This document shows positions 8,459-18,390 of a stretch of 64,000 nucleotides of DNA, one piece after another. The translations under genes and the position numbers were made by a program. The notes under the pieces were generated by a model, which was not told the origin of the DNA, searched no databases, and worked only from the letters and a program-made list of their open reading frames with translations. The stretch covers positions 3,720,001 through 3,784,000 of the forward strand of contig NZ_CP013480.3 of the NCBI RefSeq assembly GCF_001465545.3, read 5' to 3'. The stretch comes from Pandoraea norimbergensis. GTDB lineage: Bacteria > Pseudomonadota > Gammaproteobacteria > Burkholderiales > Burkholderiaceae. Position 1 is the first letter of the stretch; every line of letters starts with the position of its first letter.

Positions 8459-9442
8459 ATGGCAAAACCCGCAATGCGTGTCGCCGTCACCGGCGCCGCT
8501 GGTCAAATCGGCTACTCCCTGCTGTTCCGCATCGCCAATGGCGACATGCTCGGCAAGGATCAGCCCGTCATCCTGCAACTGCTCGACCTCCCGCAAGCTC
8601 AAGCCGCCGTCAAGGGCGTCGTGATGGAGCTCGAAGACTGCGCTTTCCCGCTGCTCGCCGGCGTGGTGGTGACCGACGACCCGAAGGTCGCCTTCAAGGA
8701 TGCTGACGTCGCACTGCTGGTCGGTGCCCGTCCGCGCTCGAAGGGCATGGAACGCAAGGACCTGCTCGAAGCCAACGGCGCTATCTTCACGGTGCAAGGC
8801 AAGGCCCTGGACGAAGTCGCCAAGCGCGACGTCAAGGTGCTCGTGGTCGGCAACCCGGCCAACACGAACGCCTACATCGCCATGAAGTCGGCCCCGAACC
8901 TGCCGAAGGAAAACTTCACCGCGATGCTGCGTCTGGACCACAACCGTGCCCTGTCGCAAATCGCCGCCAAGACTGGCAAGCCGGTCGCCAGCATCGAAAA
9001 GCTGGCCGTGTGGGGCAACCACTCGCCGACGATGTACGCCGACTACCGCTTCGCCACGATCGACGGCCAGAACGTGAAGGCCCTGATCAACGACGACGTG
9101 TGGAACAACGACGTGTTCCTGCCGACCGTCGGCAAGCGCGGCGCTGCCATCATCGAAGCCCGTGGTCTGTCGTCGGCCGCTTCGGCTGCCAACGCTGCCA
9201 TCGACCACATCCATGACTGGGTGCTCGGCACGAACGGCAAGTGGGTCACGATGGGTATTCCGTCGGACGGCTCGTACGGTATTCCGGAAGACGTCATCTA
9301 CGGCGTGCCGGTCACCTGCGAAAACGGCAAGTACAAGCGTGTGGAAGGCCTCGAGATCGATGCCTACTCGCGCGAAAAGATGAACTTCACGCTCAAGGAA
9401 CTCGAAGAAGAGCGTGCAGGCGTCGCACATCTGCTGGGCTAA
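8459..9442 (+). CDS. mdh: Malate dehydrogenase (NAD-dependent)
   Basis: A 327-aa malate dehydrogenase that oxidises malate to oxaloacetate in the TCA cycle. It shows the Rossmann motif [19 protein letters not shown], the substrate loop [23 protein letters not shown], the LDHNRA helix and the catalytic histidine motif [14 protein letters not shown]. The start has GGAGA at a good distance. The upstream in-frame extension is rejected because it lacks homology to the family. It has its own promoter and is divergent from the GntR gene. Confidence 0.97.
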   Translation: MAKPAMRVAVTGAAGQIGYSLLFRIANGDMLGKDQPVILQLLDLPQAQAAVKGVVMELEDCAFPLLAGVVVTDDPKVAFKDADVALLVGARPRSKGMERKDLLEANGAIFTVQGKALDEVAKRDVKVLVVGNPANTNAYIAMKSAPNLPKENFTAMLRLDHNRALSQIAAKTGKPVASIEKLAVWGNHSPTMYADYRFATIDGQNVKALINDDVWNNDVFLPTVGKRGAAIIEARGLSSAASAANAAIDHIHDWVLGTNGKWVTMGIPSDGSYGIPEDVIYGVPVTCENGKYKRVEGLEIDAYSREKMNFTLKELEEERAGVAHLLG

Positions 9443-10002
9443 TCCCCTCGGAGACCTCGGCCCTCTGCGATGTCACAAGCATCGCGAGGGGCCGAAACAG
9501 CGCCGGCGGCTTACCCCCATGCCGGTGCTGCCCCCCTCGGGTCGAGGGATTGTCTTGAACCGACAAGAAAAACCGCAGTCACAAAGTTTCGCGCATCTCC
9601 ACGCGCCCTCGTTTGGCGCATAAGATAGCGACTCTGAGAGCGAATTTTTGGCCAAGCGAATGCAAATCCTCAATGCCGCCGCAAGCCTGCCGCACCCAAC
9701 CCCGGGCGCCGGCACGCCGATGACAGCTACGGATTCACCGGATTTACCGGACTCATCGCCTTCTACGTCCGCCCTGCCCGCCCTGCGTTCGTTTCGCCAA
9801 ACATCCTCTGCCCGTCGCAGCCCGGTCCCACGCGACACCCAACCCCGCACTGCAACATATTCATCAGCGACGCCGGTCCGTACCGCCGCCGCCCGCTGCG
9901 CTTGCCTGTCCGGAAATGAAAAAATTTGTATGGTGACGACGAACTACGCGAACTTCGTACGATAATCTGCGCTTTCGTTTTCTTACCGACTGGAGACTCA
10001 CC
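9443..10002. other. 560-bp intergenic region after mdh
   Basis: No convincing gene. Two hairpins follow mdh: CGGCCCTCTGCGATG/CATCGCGAGGGGCCG (9458-9494, two mismatches) and CAGCGCCGGC/GCCGGTGCTG (9498-9530), both without T-runs. Further on, CATAAGATAG at 9619-9628 repeats exactly the sequence at 8190-8199 beside the gntR palindrome. An open frame of about 105 codons (9648-9965) has no recognisable motif and no good ribosome-binding site. Confidence 0.4.
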
Positions 10003-10479
10003 ATGAAGAAGCTTTGCCTGACCGCACTGGTCGCCCTGTGTTCCGCTGCCATGGTGCCGGCTGCGTTTGCCGCCGATGCGTCCACCACGACGACCAAGAA
10101 GGCTGCCCCGAAGAAGAAGGCGCCGGCGAAGAAGAAAGCCGCGGTGGCTGCGGCGCCGGCACAACCGGATGAAGGCTCGGAACTCTGGAGCTGCAAAGAG
10201 AACAACAAGCTGTACATCAAGGGCGACATGAAGCGCGACCAGATTCTGACGATGTTCTGGGAAGGCCGGAATTACAAGCTGCCGCGTCAGGTGACGACGA
10301 CGGGCGCTGACCGCTTCTTCGACGCCGCCAGCGGTCTCGACCTGATCGTGATCCCGACCAAGGCGATGCTCTTCACGCACCGCGAAGGCGGCAGCCGTCT
10401 GGCCGACGAGTGCATGACGCAAGCGATGTCCGATCAGAACAAGCTGGCCCCGACGCAGTCGGTGGAACTGCTGAAGTAA
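10003..10479 (+). CDS. Secreted MliC-like protein with Lys/Ala-rich linker
   Basis: A 158-aa periplasmic protein. Residues 1-23 are a signal peptide ending AFA, and residues about 24-52 are a basic Ala/Lys/Pro linker (TKKAAPKKKAPAKKKAA). The C-terminal domain begins WSCKENNKLYIKGD and ends near LADECMTQAM, a two-cysteine pattern resembling the MliC/PliC lysozyme-inhibitor fold. There is no lipobox. If the resemblance holds it would protect peptidoglycan from C-type lysozyme, but the match is by pattern only. It lies upstream of acnA, 169 bp away. Confidence 0.6.
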   Translation: MKKLCLTALVALCSAAMVPAAFAADASTTTTKKAAPKKKAPAKKKAAVAAAPAQPDEGSELWSCKENNKLYIKGDMKRDQILTMFWEGRNYKLPRQVTTTGADRFFDAASGLDLIVIPTKAMLFTHREGGSRLADECMTQAMSDQNKLAPTQSVELLK

Positions 10480-10558
10480 GACGTCTCCGGCCACGAGAGA
10501 CGCATGCAGCACCAGCCACTTTCCTGTCACACCGTAATTACGCTGTACCGGCGCGCCC

Positions 10559-10582
10559 GCGGGCACACTCCCCTGTGCCCGC
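10559..10582 (+). other. Hairpin in the acnA leader
   Basis: GCGGGCAC (10559-10566) pairs perfectly with GTGCCCGC (10575-10582) across an 8-nt loop. It lies between the MliC-like gene and acnA with no T-run, so it may shape the acnA 5' leader or weakly terminate the upstream transcript. Confidence 0.35.
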
Positions 10583-10648
10583 ACGACGCCGGCCCCCACT
10601 AAAAGCATCAACACCGCTTCGTTTTTCTGTATCACTCAAGGAAAGATC

Positions 10649-13357
10649 ATGGCCCACAACCTCCACAAAACGCTTAAAGAGTTCAAACTCGGCGGCGACA
10701 AGAAAGGCAAGTTCTACTCGCTGCCCCAACTGGGCAAAGCCCTGGGAGTGAATGTCGAACGCCTGCCGGTGTCGATCCGTATCGTGCTCGAGTCCGTGCT
10801 GCGCAATTGCGACGGCAAGAAAGTGACCGAAGAGCACGTCAAGCAGCTCGCCAACTGGAAGCCGAACGCCGATCGCACCGACGAAATCCCGTTCGTCGTA
10901 GCGCGCGTCGTGCTGCAAGACTTTACCGGCGTGCCGCTGCTGGCCGACCTGGCCGCCATGCGTAACGTCGCCGAGCGTCAGGGCAAGAACCCGAAGCGCA
11001 TCGAGCCGCTGGTGCCGGTGGATCTGGTGGTCGATCACTCGGTCCAGATCGATCACTTCCGCGAGAAGAAAGCGCTCGACCTGAACATGAAACTGGAATT
11101 CCAGCGCAACAACGAGCGCTACCAGTTCATGAAGTGGGGCATGCAGGCGTTCGACACGTTCGGTGTCGTGCAGCCGGGCTACGGCATCGTGCACCAGGTG
11201 AACCTGGAGTATCTGGCACGTGGCGTGCATAAGAAGGACAACGTGTTCTATCCGGACACCCTCGTCGGTACCGATAGCCACACGACCATGATCAACGGCA
11301 TTGGCGTGGTGGGCTGGGGCGTGGGCGGCATTGAAGCCGAAGCCGGCATGCTCGGCCAGCCGGTGTACTTCCTGACGCCGGACGTCGTCGGCGTGGAACT
11401 GACGGGCCGCCTGCGCGAAGGCGTGACGGCAACCGACCTGGTGCTCACGATCACCGAAATGCTGCGTCGCGAGAAGGTCGTCGGCAAGTTCGTCGAATTC
11501 TTCGGCGAAGGCACGGCCAGCCTGGCGCTGCCGGACCGCGCAACGATCGCCAACATGGCCCCGGAATACGGCGCCACGATGGGCTTCTTCCCGGTCGACG
11601 AAAAGACCATCGACTACTTCGAAGGCACGGGCCGCACGAAGGCCGAGATCGATGCGTTCGCATCGTACTTCAAGGCCCAGAAGCTGTTCGGTATTCCGAA
11701 GTCGAACGAGATCGACTACACGAAGACGGTCAAGCTGGATCTGGGCTCCGTGGCCCCGTCGCTGGCTGGCCCGAAGCGTCCGCAAGACCGTATCGAAATC
11801 GGTCATGTGAAAACGACGTTCGCCGACCTGTTCACGAAGCCGACCGCAGAAAACGGCTTCAACAAGACGACTGAACAACTCGAAACGACGTACCAGACGG
11901 CCAGCGGCATCGACGTGAAGAACGGCGATGTGCTGATTGCTGCCATCACGTCGTGCACGAACACGTCGAACCCGAGCGTGCTGCTCGCCGCCGGCCTGCT
12001 GGCCAAGAAGGCGGTGGAAGCCGGCCTGAAGGTCGCCCCGCACATCAAGACGTCGCTCGCCCCGGGAAGCCGTGTGGTGACCGAGTACCTCGAAGCGGCC
12101 GGCCTGCTGCCGTACCTCGAGAAGCTCGGCTTCGGCGTGACGGCTTACGGCTGCACGACCTGTATCGGTAACGCCGGCGATCTGACGGCGGAACTGAACG
12201 AAACGATCACGAAGAACGACATGGTCGCCTCGGCCGTGCTCTCGGGTAACCGTAACTTCGAAGCGCGTATTCACCCGAACATCCGCGCCAACTTCCTGGC
12301 CTCGCCGCCGCTGGTCGTCGCTTACGCGATCGCCGGCAACGTGACGCGCGACCTGATGACCGAGCCGGTCGGCAAGGGCAAGGGCGGCAAGGAGATCTTC
12401 CTCGGCGACATCTGGCCGACCAGCGACGAAATCCACAAGCTGATGAAGTTCGCGATGAACGCGAAGGTGTTCAAGACCAACTACGACTCGGTGAAGACGC
12501 CGAGCCCGCTGTGGGCCAAGATCAAGGGTTCGAAGGGCGAGGTCTACAACTGGCCGACCTCGACGTACATTGCCGAACCGCCGTTCTTCGACGGTTTCGC
12601 CATGGACCCGAACACCGACATCAAGCCGGTGAACGGTGCGCGCGCCCTGGGCGTGTTTGGTGACTCGGTCACGACCGACCACATCAGCCCGGCAGGGTCG
12701 ATCAAGGAAACGTCGCCGGCCGGTAAGTGGCTGCTGGAGAACGGCGTGCTGAAGGCCGACTTCAACAGCTACGGTTCGCGCCGTGGTAACCACGAAGTGA
12801 TGATGCGCGGCACGTTCGCCAACGTGCGTATCAAGAACCTGATGATCCCGGCCAAGGAAGACGGTTCGCGCGTCGAAGGCGGTCTGACGATTCACCAGCC
12901 GAGCGGCGAACAACTGTCGATTTACGACGCCGCGATGAAGTATGTCGGCGAAGGCACCCCGACGGTCGTGTTCGGCGGCGAAGAGTACGGCACGGGCTCG
13001 TCCCGTGACTGGGCCGCCAAGGGCACGCAACTGCTCGGCGTGAAGGCTGTGATCACGCGCTCGTTCGAACGTATCCACCGCTCGAATCTGGTCGGTATGG
13101 GCGTTCTGCCCCTGCAATTCAAGGGCTCGGACAGCGTGCAATCGCTCGGCATCACGGGCGAAGAAACGTACGATATCGAAGGTCTGACGGCCGATATCAA
13201 GCCGCAACAGGACGTCACGCTGGTGATCCATCGCAAGAACGGCGAAACGCAAAAGGTGCAAGTCCTGCTGCGTATCGACACGCCGATCGAAGTGGATTAC
13301 TACAAGCACGGCGGTATCCTGCCGTTCGTGCTGCGTCAGTTGCTCGCAGCGGCTTAA
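10649..13357 (+). CDS. acnA: Aconitate hydratase A
   Basis: A 902-aa monomeric aconitase that converts citrate to isocitrate via cis-aconitate. Cluster-ligand motifs are visible as [17 protein letters not shown] and [11 protein letters not shown], and the C-terminal swivel domain carries [17 protein letters not shown] and [19 protein letters not shown]. The N-terminus [16 protein letters not shown] and the length are AcnA/IRP-like, unlike the AcnB architecture. AAGGAAAG lies upstream of the start. It follows mdh and is convergent with nothing. A strong terminator closes it. Confidence 0.97.
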   Translation: MAHNLHKTLKEFKLGGDKKGKFYSLPQLGKALGVNVERLPVSIRIVLESVLRNCDGKKVTEEHVKQLANWKPNADRTDEIPFVVARVVLQDFTGVPLLADLAAMRNVAERQGKNPKRIEPLVPVDLVVDHSVQIDHFREKKALDLNMKLEFQRNNERYQFMKWGMQAFDTFGVVQPGYGIVHQVNLEYLARGVHKKDNVFYPDTLVGTDSHTTMINGIGVVGWGVGGIEAEAGMLGQPVYFLTPDVVGVELTGRLREGVTATDLVLTITEMLRREKVVGKFVEFFGEGTASLALPDRATIANMAPEYGATMGFFPVDEKTIDYFEGTGRTKAEIDAFASYFKAQKLFGIPKSNEIDYTKTVKLDLGSVAPSLAGPKRPQDRIEIGHVKTTFADLFTKPTAENGFNKTTEQLETTYQTASGIDVKNGDVLIAAITSCTNTSNPSVLLAAGLLAKKAVEAGLKVAPHIKTSLAPGSRVVTEYLEAAGLLPYLEKLGFGVTAYGCTTCIGNAGDLTAELNETITKNDMVASAVLSGNRNFEARIHPNIRANFLASPPLVVAYAIAGNVTRDLMTEPVGKGKGGKEIFLGDIWPTSDEIHKLMKFAMNAKVFKTNYDSVKTPSPLWAKIKGSKGEVYNWPTSTYIAEPPFFDGFAMDPNTDIKPVNGARALGVFGDSVTTDHISPAGSIKETSPAGKWLLENGVLKADFNSYGSRRGNHEVMMRGTFANVRIKNLMIPAKEDGSRVEGGLTIHQPSGEQLSIYDAAMKYVGEGTPTVVFGGEEYGTGSSRDWAAKGTQLLGVKAVITRSFERIHRSNLVGMGVLPLQFKGSDSVQSLGITGEETYDIEGLTADIKPQQDVTLVIHRKNGETQKVQVLLRIDTPIEVDYYKHGGILPFVLRQLLAAA

Positions 13358-13435
13358 GTGGCTGCATAAGCCGTTACGGCGACTTGCAACACTTGGGCTG
13401 ACGGGAGACGCCTCGGCGTCTTCCGTCTCCCAATG

Positions 13436-13458
13436 AAACCCGGCTTCGGCCGGGTTTT
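13436..13458 (+). terminator. Rho-independent terminator of acnA
   Basis: AAACCCGGC (13436-13444), loop TTCG, GCCGGGTTT (13449-13457), ending in a four-T run. A nine-pair stem with a stable tetraloop is a classic intrinsic terminator. Confidence 0.9.
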
Positions 13459-13574
13459 GTCGTTTATGGGCTCGGCGCACGCCCCCTTGTCATGTCCGAA
13501 AATGACTAGCAGCACCTCCGCCTCGCGCGTAGAGTGACAGCCATACTCTCGTACCCCCGCTGGGGCACCCCACC

Positions 13575-15062
13575 ATGACGCTTGATCCCGAAGTCTGCTA
13601 CAAAGCCGTCTCCGCCCGCGACCGCCGCTTCGACGGGTGGTTCTTTGTCGGCGTGTCCTCGACCGGCATTTACTGCCGGCCGGTGTGCAACGTGCGCACG
13701 CCGCGCTTCGAGAACTGTTCGTTCTACGGCAGCGCCGCCGGTGCGGAAAAAGCCGGCTTCCGGCCGTGCCTGAAATGCCGCCCGGAACTCGCGCCCGGCG
13801 TCGCCCGCTTCGATGCCACCCGCGAACTGGCCGACGCAGCCGCCGCCATGATCGACGAAGGCTTCCTTAATCGTGCCGACCTGCCCGCCCTCGCCGCCCG
13901 CATCGGCATCACGGAGCGCCACCTGCGCCGCATCTTTGCCGACGAGTTCGGCGTCTCGCCGGTCGAATACGCCCAGACGCAGCGCCTGCTGCTCGCCAAG
14001 CGGCTGCTGACCGATACGGCACTCCCCGTCACGGAAGTGGCACTCGCGTCCGGCTTCGGCAGCGTGAGGCGCTTTAACGGCCTGTTCAAGACGCGCTATG
14101 GCTTTGCCCCCGGACGCCTGCGCCAGACCGCCCGTCACGCCGCGATTCCCGAGGGCGATCTTGTCTTTCAACTCGCCTATCGTCCGCCCTTCGCGTGGGA
14201 TGCACTGCTCGACTTCCTCGGCAATCGCGCCATCGAAGGCGTTGAACTAAGCGACGGCAACACCTACACACGCACGCTGCGCATCGAACGCGAAGACGGT
14301 CAGACGCTCGTCGGCTGGTGTCGGATCACCCCGCTGCCCGATCGCCACGCCCTTCAGGTAACGTTGCCCCCGTCCCTCGCCGGGTGCGTGCCGCAAGTGC
14401 TCGGCAAGCTTCGCCATCTCTTCGACCTCGGCGCCCGCCCCGACATCATCGACGCGCATCTCGGCGCCCTCGCCGTACCGACCCCGGGGCTTCGCGTGCC
14501 CGGTGCGGTCGATGGCTTCGAGATCGCGGTGCGCGCCATCGTCGGCCAACAGATCACAGTCAAAGGCGCCCGGCGCCTGCTGGGACGGCTGGCGCAACGC
14601 TTCGGCACGCCGCTGGCCACCCCCGTCGACGGCTTGACGCATACGTTTCCGAGCGCCGCACAAATGCTCGCGGTCCCTGTCGACTCGGTCGGCGAAGCCG
14701 GTATCATTCGCAGTCGTATCGCCGCAATTCACGGGGTCGCGCAGGCCATCGTCGATGGCGGGCTTCGTCTGGACCCGCTGGCCCCACTTGAGGCCACGGT
14801 GAAGGCGCTTCTTGCCATCAAAGGCATCGGGCCATGGACGGCGCAGTACATCGCGATGCGAGCCCTGGGCTCGCCCGACGCCATCCCGGTCGACGATCTG
14901 GTGCTGCGTCAGGCCTTGGGGGTGCCCGATGGGCGCGCAGTCGCCGAACGCACGGCGCAGTGGGCCCCGTGGCGGGCTTACGCGGCGCTGCACGTCTGGC
15001 GTGCTGCGGCGCAAGGACCGGCAGGGTTGCCGGTCGTCACATTGCAGGAGATTTGTGTATGA
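13575..15062 (+). CDS. Ada N-terminal domain/AraC-HTH/AlkA DNA glycosylase fusion
   Basis: A 495-aa DNA alkylation-repair protein. Residues 1-75 are the Ada zinc domain with four cysteines (C34, C38, C65, C68) spaced as in E. coli Ada C38/C42/C69/C72, so methyl-phosphotriester sensing looks intact. An AraC-type helix-turn-helix follows (ERHLRRIFADEFGVSPVEYA and ASGFGSVRRFNGLFK). The rest is AlkA: its N-domain, then the HhH-GPD motif LLAIKGIGPWTAQYIAM and PVDDLVL, where Asp441 fits the catalytic aspartate. It both excises methylated bases and probably activates its own transcription. It overlaps ogt by 4 bp. Confidence 0.92.
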   Translation: MTLDPEVCYKAVSARDRRFDGWFFVGVSSTGIYCRPVCNVRTPRFENCSFYGSAAGAEKAGFRPCLKCRPELAPGVARFDATRELADAAAAMIDEGFLNRADLPALAARIGITERHLRRIFADEFGVSPVEYAQTQRLLLAKRLLTDTALPVTEVALASGFGSVRRFNGLFKTRYGFAPGRLRQTARHAAIPEGDLVFQLAYRPPFAWDALLDFLGNRAIEGVELSDGNTYTRTLRIEREDGQTLVGWCRITPLPDRHALQVTLPPSLAGCVPQVLGKLRHLFDLGARPDIIDAHLGALAVPTPGLRVPGAVDGFEIAVRAIVGQQITVKGARRLLGRLAQRFGTPLATPVDGLTHTFPSAAQMLAVPVDSVGEAGIIRSRIAAIHGVAQAIVDGGLRLDPLAPLEATVKALLAIKGIGPWTAQYIAMRALGSPDAIPVDDLVLRQALGVPDGRAVAERTAQWAPWRAYAALHVWRAAAQGPAGLPVVTLQEICV

Positions 15063-15646
15063 CGCGCGTTACCACGCTTTACGAAGCCATTTACGACAGC
15101 CCGCTCGGCGAAATGCTGCTGGTCTCGAATGGGGACGCCCTCACCGGGGTCTACTTCTCTCGTCAGAAGTACTGTCCTGACGACGACGCGCAGCGCCGCG
15201 ACGGTGCCGATGTGGCCGTGCTCAACGATGCGAAGCGTCAACTCAACGAGTACTTTCACGAAGGACGTCACACGTTCACGTTGGCACTGGCCCCCGAAGG
15301 CACGCCGTTCCAGCAACAAGTCTGGGCGGAGTTGTGCCGCATTCCCTTCGGTGAGACACGCAGCTACGGCGATCTCGCCCATGCGCTCGGCGATGCGAAC
15401 AAATCGCGCGCGGTCGGTGCCGCCAATGGCCGGAATCCGATAACGATCATCGTGCCGTGTCATCGGGTGATCGGCGCAGATGGCACGCTCACGGGCTACG
15501 CCAGCGGCGTGGAGCGCAAGCTCGCGTTGCTCTCGCTGGAAGGGGCCGCGTTGGCCGCCGTCGACACCGCAGCCGGCACAAAACGCAGCGCCGCCACGGC
15601 CCGCACGCGGCTTTCCGCCCCGGCCAATCTCGCTTTCGACTTCTGA
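15059..15646 (+). CDS. ogt: Methylated-DNA-protein cysteine S-methyltransferase
   Basis: A 195-aa suicide O6-methylguanine-DNA methyltransferase. The active-site motif IIVPCHRVIGADG is present with its acceptor Cys, preceded by FQQQVWAELCRIPFGETRSYGDLA. The start ATG overlaps the stop of the Ada/AlkA fusion (ATGA), with AGGAG upstream, so the two are translationally coupled. Together they supply all functions that E. coli divides among Ada, AlkA and Ogt. The C-terminal 40 residues are an Ala/Thr-rich extension. Confidence 0.94.
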   Translation: MTRVTTLYEAIYDSPLGEMLLVSNGDALTGVYFSRQKYCPDDDAQRRDGADVAVLNDAKRQLNEYFHEGRHTFTLALAPEGTPFQQQVWAELCRIPFGETRSYGDLAHALGDANKSRAVGAANGRNPITIIVPCHRVIGADGTLTGYASGVERKLALLSLEGAALAAVDTAAGTKRSAATARTRLSAPANLAFDF

Positions 15647-15823
15647 CGACTGACTTCGGCGGGGGCATTGGCTGCGCCCCCCCCACGCCGAAGATGTCAC
15701 CCGCGGGCACCGCAAAGTGCCCCGTATTCACGCGAATACCTTGCCTTGCCGGCAACCGTCCCCTCAATCGCGTTGCCGCATGCCGTACAATCGTGAGTTC
15801 ATGTGTTTCTGCTTTGCACGACT

Positions 15824-17002
15824 ATGCGCCCACGCACCGCCAAAAGACTGACCCCCGACGCTGAAAAGCTGGTCGGCCACGCGCTTGCGCTGGCTGCCTC
15901 AGGCAGCCGTATCGAAGACCGTTTTTGGGAAGCCCAACTCGACACGCTGCTCACGCGCGTGCTGCGCACCGGCAACCAACCGGCCATCGATGCCGCGCTC
16001 GACCATCTGCAAGCCAATCACAGCGAGGCCTACGGTGCCCTCGCCGATCTGATCGAATCGCAAAGCGAATCGGCCGAACCGGAAGCCGACGGCAAGGATT
16101 GGGACGGCCTGCTCATCGCGATCCCGATTCTCGCCTGGACGCGCTACGCGATTCCCTCAGGCCCGGTGAAGGACGACGCCCTGATGCCGATTCGCGCGCA
16201 CCTGCACGCCCATGTGCTGGCCGACGCGGCCCGCGTATCGATCTCGCCGTATCTCTACAGCATCGACCAACTGCCGCGCACGCACTGCGAGTCGTGGAAG
16301 GTCACGCAACAACTCGTGCGCGCCGCCGTCGACAACGCGGAAGTGAAGCATCCGGGCAACGACCTGCCGGAGACAGCCCCGATTCTCGCCGACCCGCGTT
16401 TCCTGCTCGCTGCGGTCGTCGTGGCCAAGGGCGCGCCGATGTTCCGCTGGCAGGAAGAGGACGCCCGTCACGCCGAGCGCGGTCAATGTCAGGAGGCGTG
16501 GACCGCACAAGGCGGCCCGAATCTGAACGCGCTGCTGCCGGGCTGCGAGATCGAATGCCTGCTGCCCGACGCGTACTACGCCAGTTGCCGCGAGGCTGAC
16601 GAACGCATTCGTCCGCACACGATTCGCACGGCCCTGCGCTACCTCGAAGACGTGCTCACGCTCACGCCGACCGAGTTGCGGGCCGTGGTCGCCGGCTTCG
16701 GCGAACAGAACATCGACGAGTACCGCATTGGCTTCACGCAACGCGGCAGCAACGACGTGATTTACGGCGTCGTGTGGCCGTTGTACGGCCGTGAAAACGG
16801 TGAAGTCGAAGGCGGCACGCTCGACGAAGTGACCGACCTGCTGAAAGCCTGCGGCGTGACGGAAATTCGCAAGCACCCGGGACGCTTCGACCCCGAGTAT
16901 TGCGACGATTGCGGCGTGCCGCTGTATCCGGACCCGGTCGGTGAAGTCGTACACGCCGAAATGCCGGAAGACGCCGAACCGAGCCGCCCGCACTTCCACT
17001 AA
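15824..17002 (+). CDS. DUF2863 family protein
   Basis: A 392-aa cytoplasmic protein that I recognise as the DUF2863 family of Burkholderiales, of unknown function. It begins MRPRTAKRLTPDAEKLVGHA and contains SGSRIEDRFWEAQLDTLL, WDGLLIAIPILAWTRYAIPSG and a C-terminal CDDCGVPLYPDP, a possible CxxC metal site. There is no signal peptide or membrane span. An upstream ATG 21 bp earlier is possible, but this start matches the family. It is single, ending at a bidirectional terminator. Confidence 0.8.
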   Translation: MRPRTAKRLTPDAEKLVGHALALAASGSRIEDRFWEAQLDTLLTRVLRTGNQPAIDAALDHLQANHSEAYGALADLIESQSESAEPEADGKDWDGLLIAIPILAWTRYAIPSGPVKDDALMPIRAHLHAHVLADAARVSISPYLYSIDQLPRTHCESWKVTQQLVRAAVDNAEVKHPGNDLPETAPILADPRFLLAAVVVAKGAPMFRWQEEDARHAERGQCQEAWTAQGGPNLNALLPGCEIECLLPDAYYASCREADERIRPHTIRTALRYLEDVLTLTPTELRAVVAGFGEQNIDEYRIGFTQRGSNDVIYGVVWPLYGRENGEVEGGTLDEVTDLLKACGVTEIRKHPGRFDPEYCDDCGVPLYPDPVGEVVHAEMPEDAEPSRPHFH

Positions 17003-17040
17003 CGCCAATGTGCGCCACATGCGCACAACCACGGCGGTAA

Positions 17041-17077
17041 AACAAAGGCCATGCGCTCATCACGCATGGCCTTTGTT
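17041..17077. terminator. Bidirectional terminator
   Basis: AACAAAGGCCATGCG (17041-17055) and CGCATGGCCTTTGTT (17063-17077) form a perfect 15-bp stem with a 7-nt loop and an A/T-rich foot on both sides. It lies between the convergent DUF2863 gene and the trmB-like gene and can serve both. Confidence 0.9.
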
Positions 17078-17119
17078 ATTGCAACGGCCCACTCATGCGG
17101 CCTCCGTGTTCGTGACGCC

Positions 17120-17812
17120 TCACTGCCCTGTCGGTGATGCGCCCGGCAACGTCGCCACGCAACGATGCAGCGCATGCCCCGACGCCAGATATTTGCGTTC
17201 GAACGGCGTGACGGGCGTCTCGGGGCTCCACACTTCCACCGCAGGCTTCACGCCCGAGAGCCACTCGACGGCCAGTGCGAACTCCTCGACGTACACATCC
17301 CAATTGCTGCGACATTCCAGCACGCCACCGAGTGCAACGATCGCCGGGAACACCGCATGACCCTGCCAGCGACGAGCGAGTTGTCCGATCTTCGGCCACG
17401 GGTTGGGATACAGGATGTAATGGCGCGCAGGATGAATATCGGCGGCCAGCAACTGCCGCCAGAAGTCGATGAGATCGGCGCGCACCCACACGAAATTCTC
17501 GGGCCAGACGTCGCCCCACCAATCTTTGCCGCGCACGATCCGACTCTCCGACTGGTCGATACCGATGACGAAGTGATCTGGGAATTGCGTCGCGAGGTGC
17601 AGCGTACTCTCGCCGACGCCGCAACCCGCATCGATGATGAGCGGTGGAGAACCCACCGAGCGCCAGACGGCAATCGCCTTGTCGAAAGCGGCCGCGCTAT
17701 AGGCTGCGAGCGGCTTGCGAAACGTGGCATCACGGTGTCGCGCCACCAGCTCGGCGAGCTTGTCATGCGGGCCGGGCTGCGCGCTGGCGACGGTGCGGGA
17801 ATTAGCAAACAT
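17120..17812 (-). CDS. TrmB-like tRNA (guanine-N7)-methyltransferase
   Basis: A 230-aa class I SAM methyltransferase. The SAM motif IIDAGCGVGESTLHLA is followed by FVIGIDQSESR, and the TrmB signature appears as YILYPNPWPK, in the place of the usual FPDPW. The C-terminal VTPFERKYLASGH also fits TrmB. The probable reaction is m7G46 formation in tRNA variable loops. The start is a judgement: a longer form with 28 extra basic/hydrophobic residues is open, but the family begins near here. It could be a paralog of a main trmB elsewhere. Confidence 0.78.
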   Translation of the reverse strand: MFANSRTVASAQPGPHDKLAELVARHRDATFRKPLAAYSAAAFDKAIAVWRSVGSPPLIIDAGCGVGESTLHLATQFPDHFVIGIDQSESRIVRGKDWWGDVWPENFVWVRADLIDFWRQLLAADIHPARHYILYPNPWPKIGQLARRWQGHAVFPAIVALGGVLECRSNWDVYVEEFALAVEWLSGVKPAVEVWSPETPVTPFERKYLASGHALHRCVATLPGASPTGQ

Positions 17813-18390
17813 GCGACGAAGAGCAGAAAGAAAAACGAGCGGAATGCATCGGCGTAAAACGAAACGAACGCGGAAACCAGCGAGCAGCGCGATCACCGAT
17901 CGTGCAAGTCTTCGCCGAAATACGATGTCCCGTCACAGCACCAAACGCGAAATACACGCGGAAAAACCGCCGGTATTCGAGCGATTGCGCGGCACACATC
18001 GATGCCACAATCGCGGTCCTTTGCGAAAGACCATCGCCGGAATTTCCCGGCATGACCGCAGCACTTACCCACCATTGGCAGCGAGTGCAATCGCGCGAAA
18101 CACGGACAAGATGGCGAGCATTGTAGCGCGCCGTAACTTTCAAGCTTCGGCGAAACACGCGGGCGCGCCCCGTCCGAAGGGCGTCGGCGACTTTTTTTCG
18201 GTTAAGATTGAACTCGCTTTCGCCGTTGTCTTTCAAATAGCGGCTAAGCCCTTTCACGAGCGTCGCGCGTGCAGAACTCACTGAATGAGTCATCGCGCAG
18301 TCGCATTGCTCCGCAGCGTTGTGCGTCCATGTGCCGGTGAGTGGCATGTCGTCAGGTTCCGCCCAAACGCCCCCGAGAATACATCTAGCA
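17813..18390. other. 578-bp region between trmB-like gene and a secreted-protein gene
   Basis: No gene I can support. Open frames here are short, arginine-rich and lack family motifs. The base composition is slightly AT-richer than that of the flanking genes. It probably holds the divergent promoters of its two neighbours; a TACAAT-like box on the minus strand (18120-18125) has no good -35 partner. Confidence 0.3.

Noticed and set aside
9648..9965. Possible 105-aa gene between mdh and the MliC-like gene
   Set aside because: Pro/Ser/Thr/Arg-rich, no ribosome-binding site, no recognisable motif.
10538..13480. A 980-codon minus-strand open frame opposite acnA
   Set aside because: Antisense to a certain gene and rich in Arg/His/Asp with no family motif.
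17802..18347. Possible 181-aa minus-strand gene upstream of the trmB-like gene
   Set aside because: It overlaps the trmB-like start and has Arg/Cys-rich, non-family-like sequence; more likely the promoter region.
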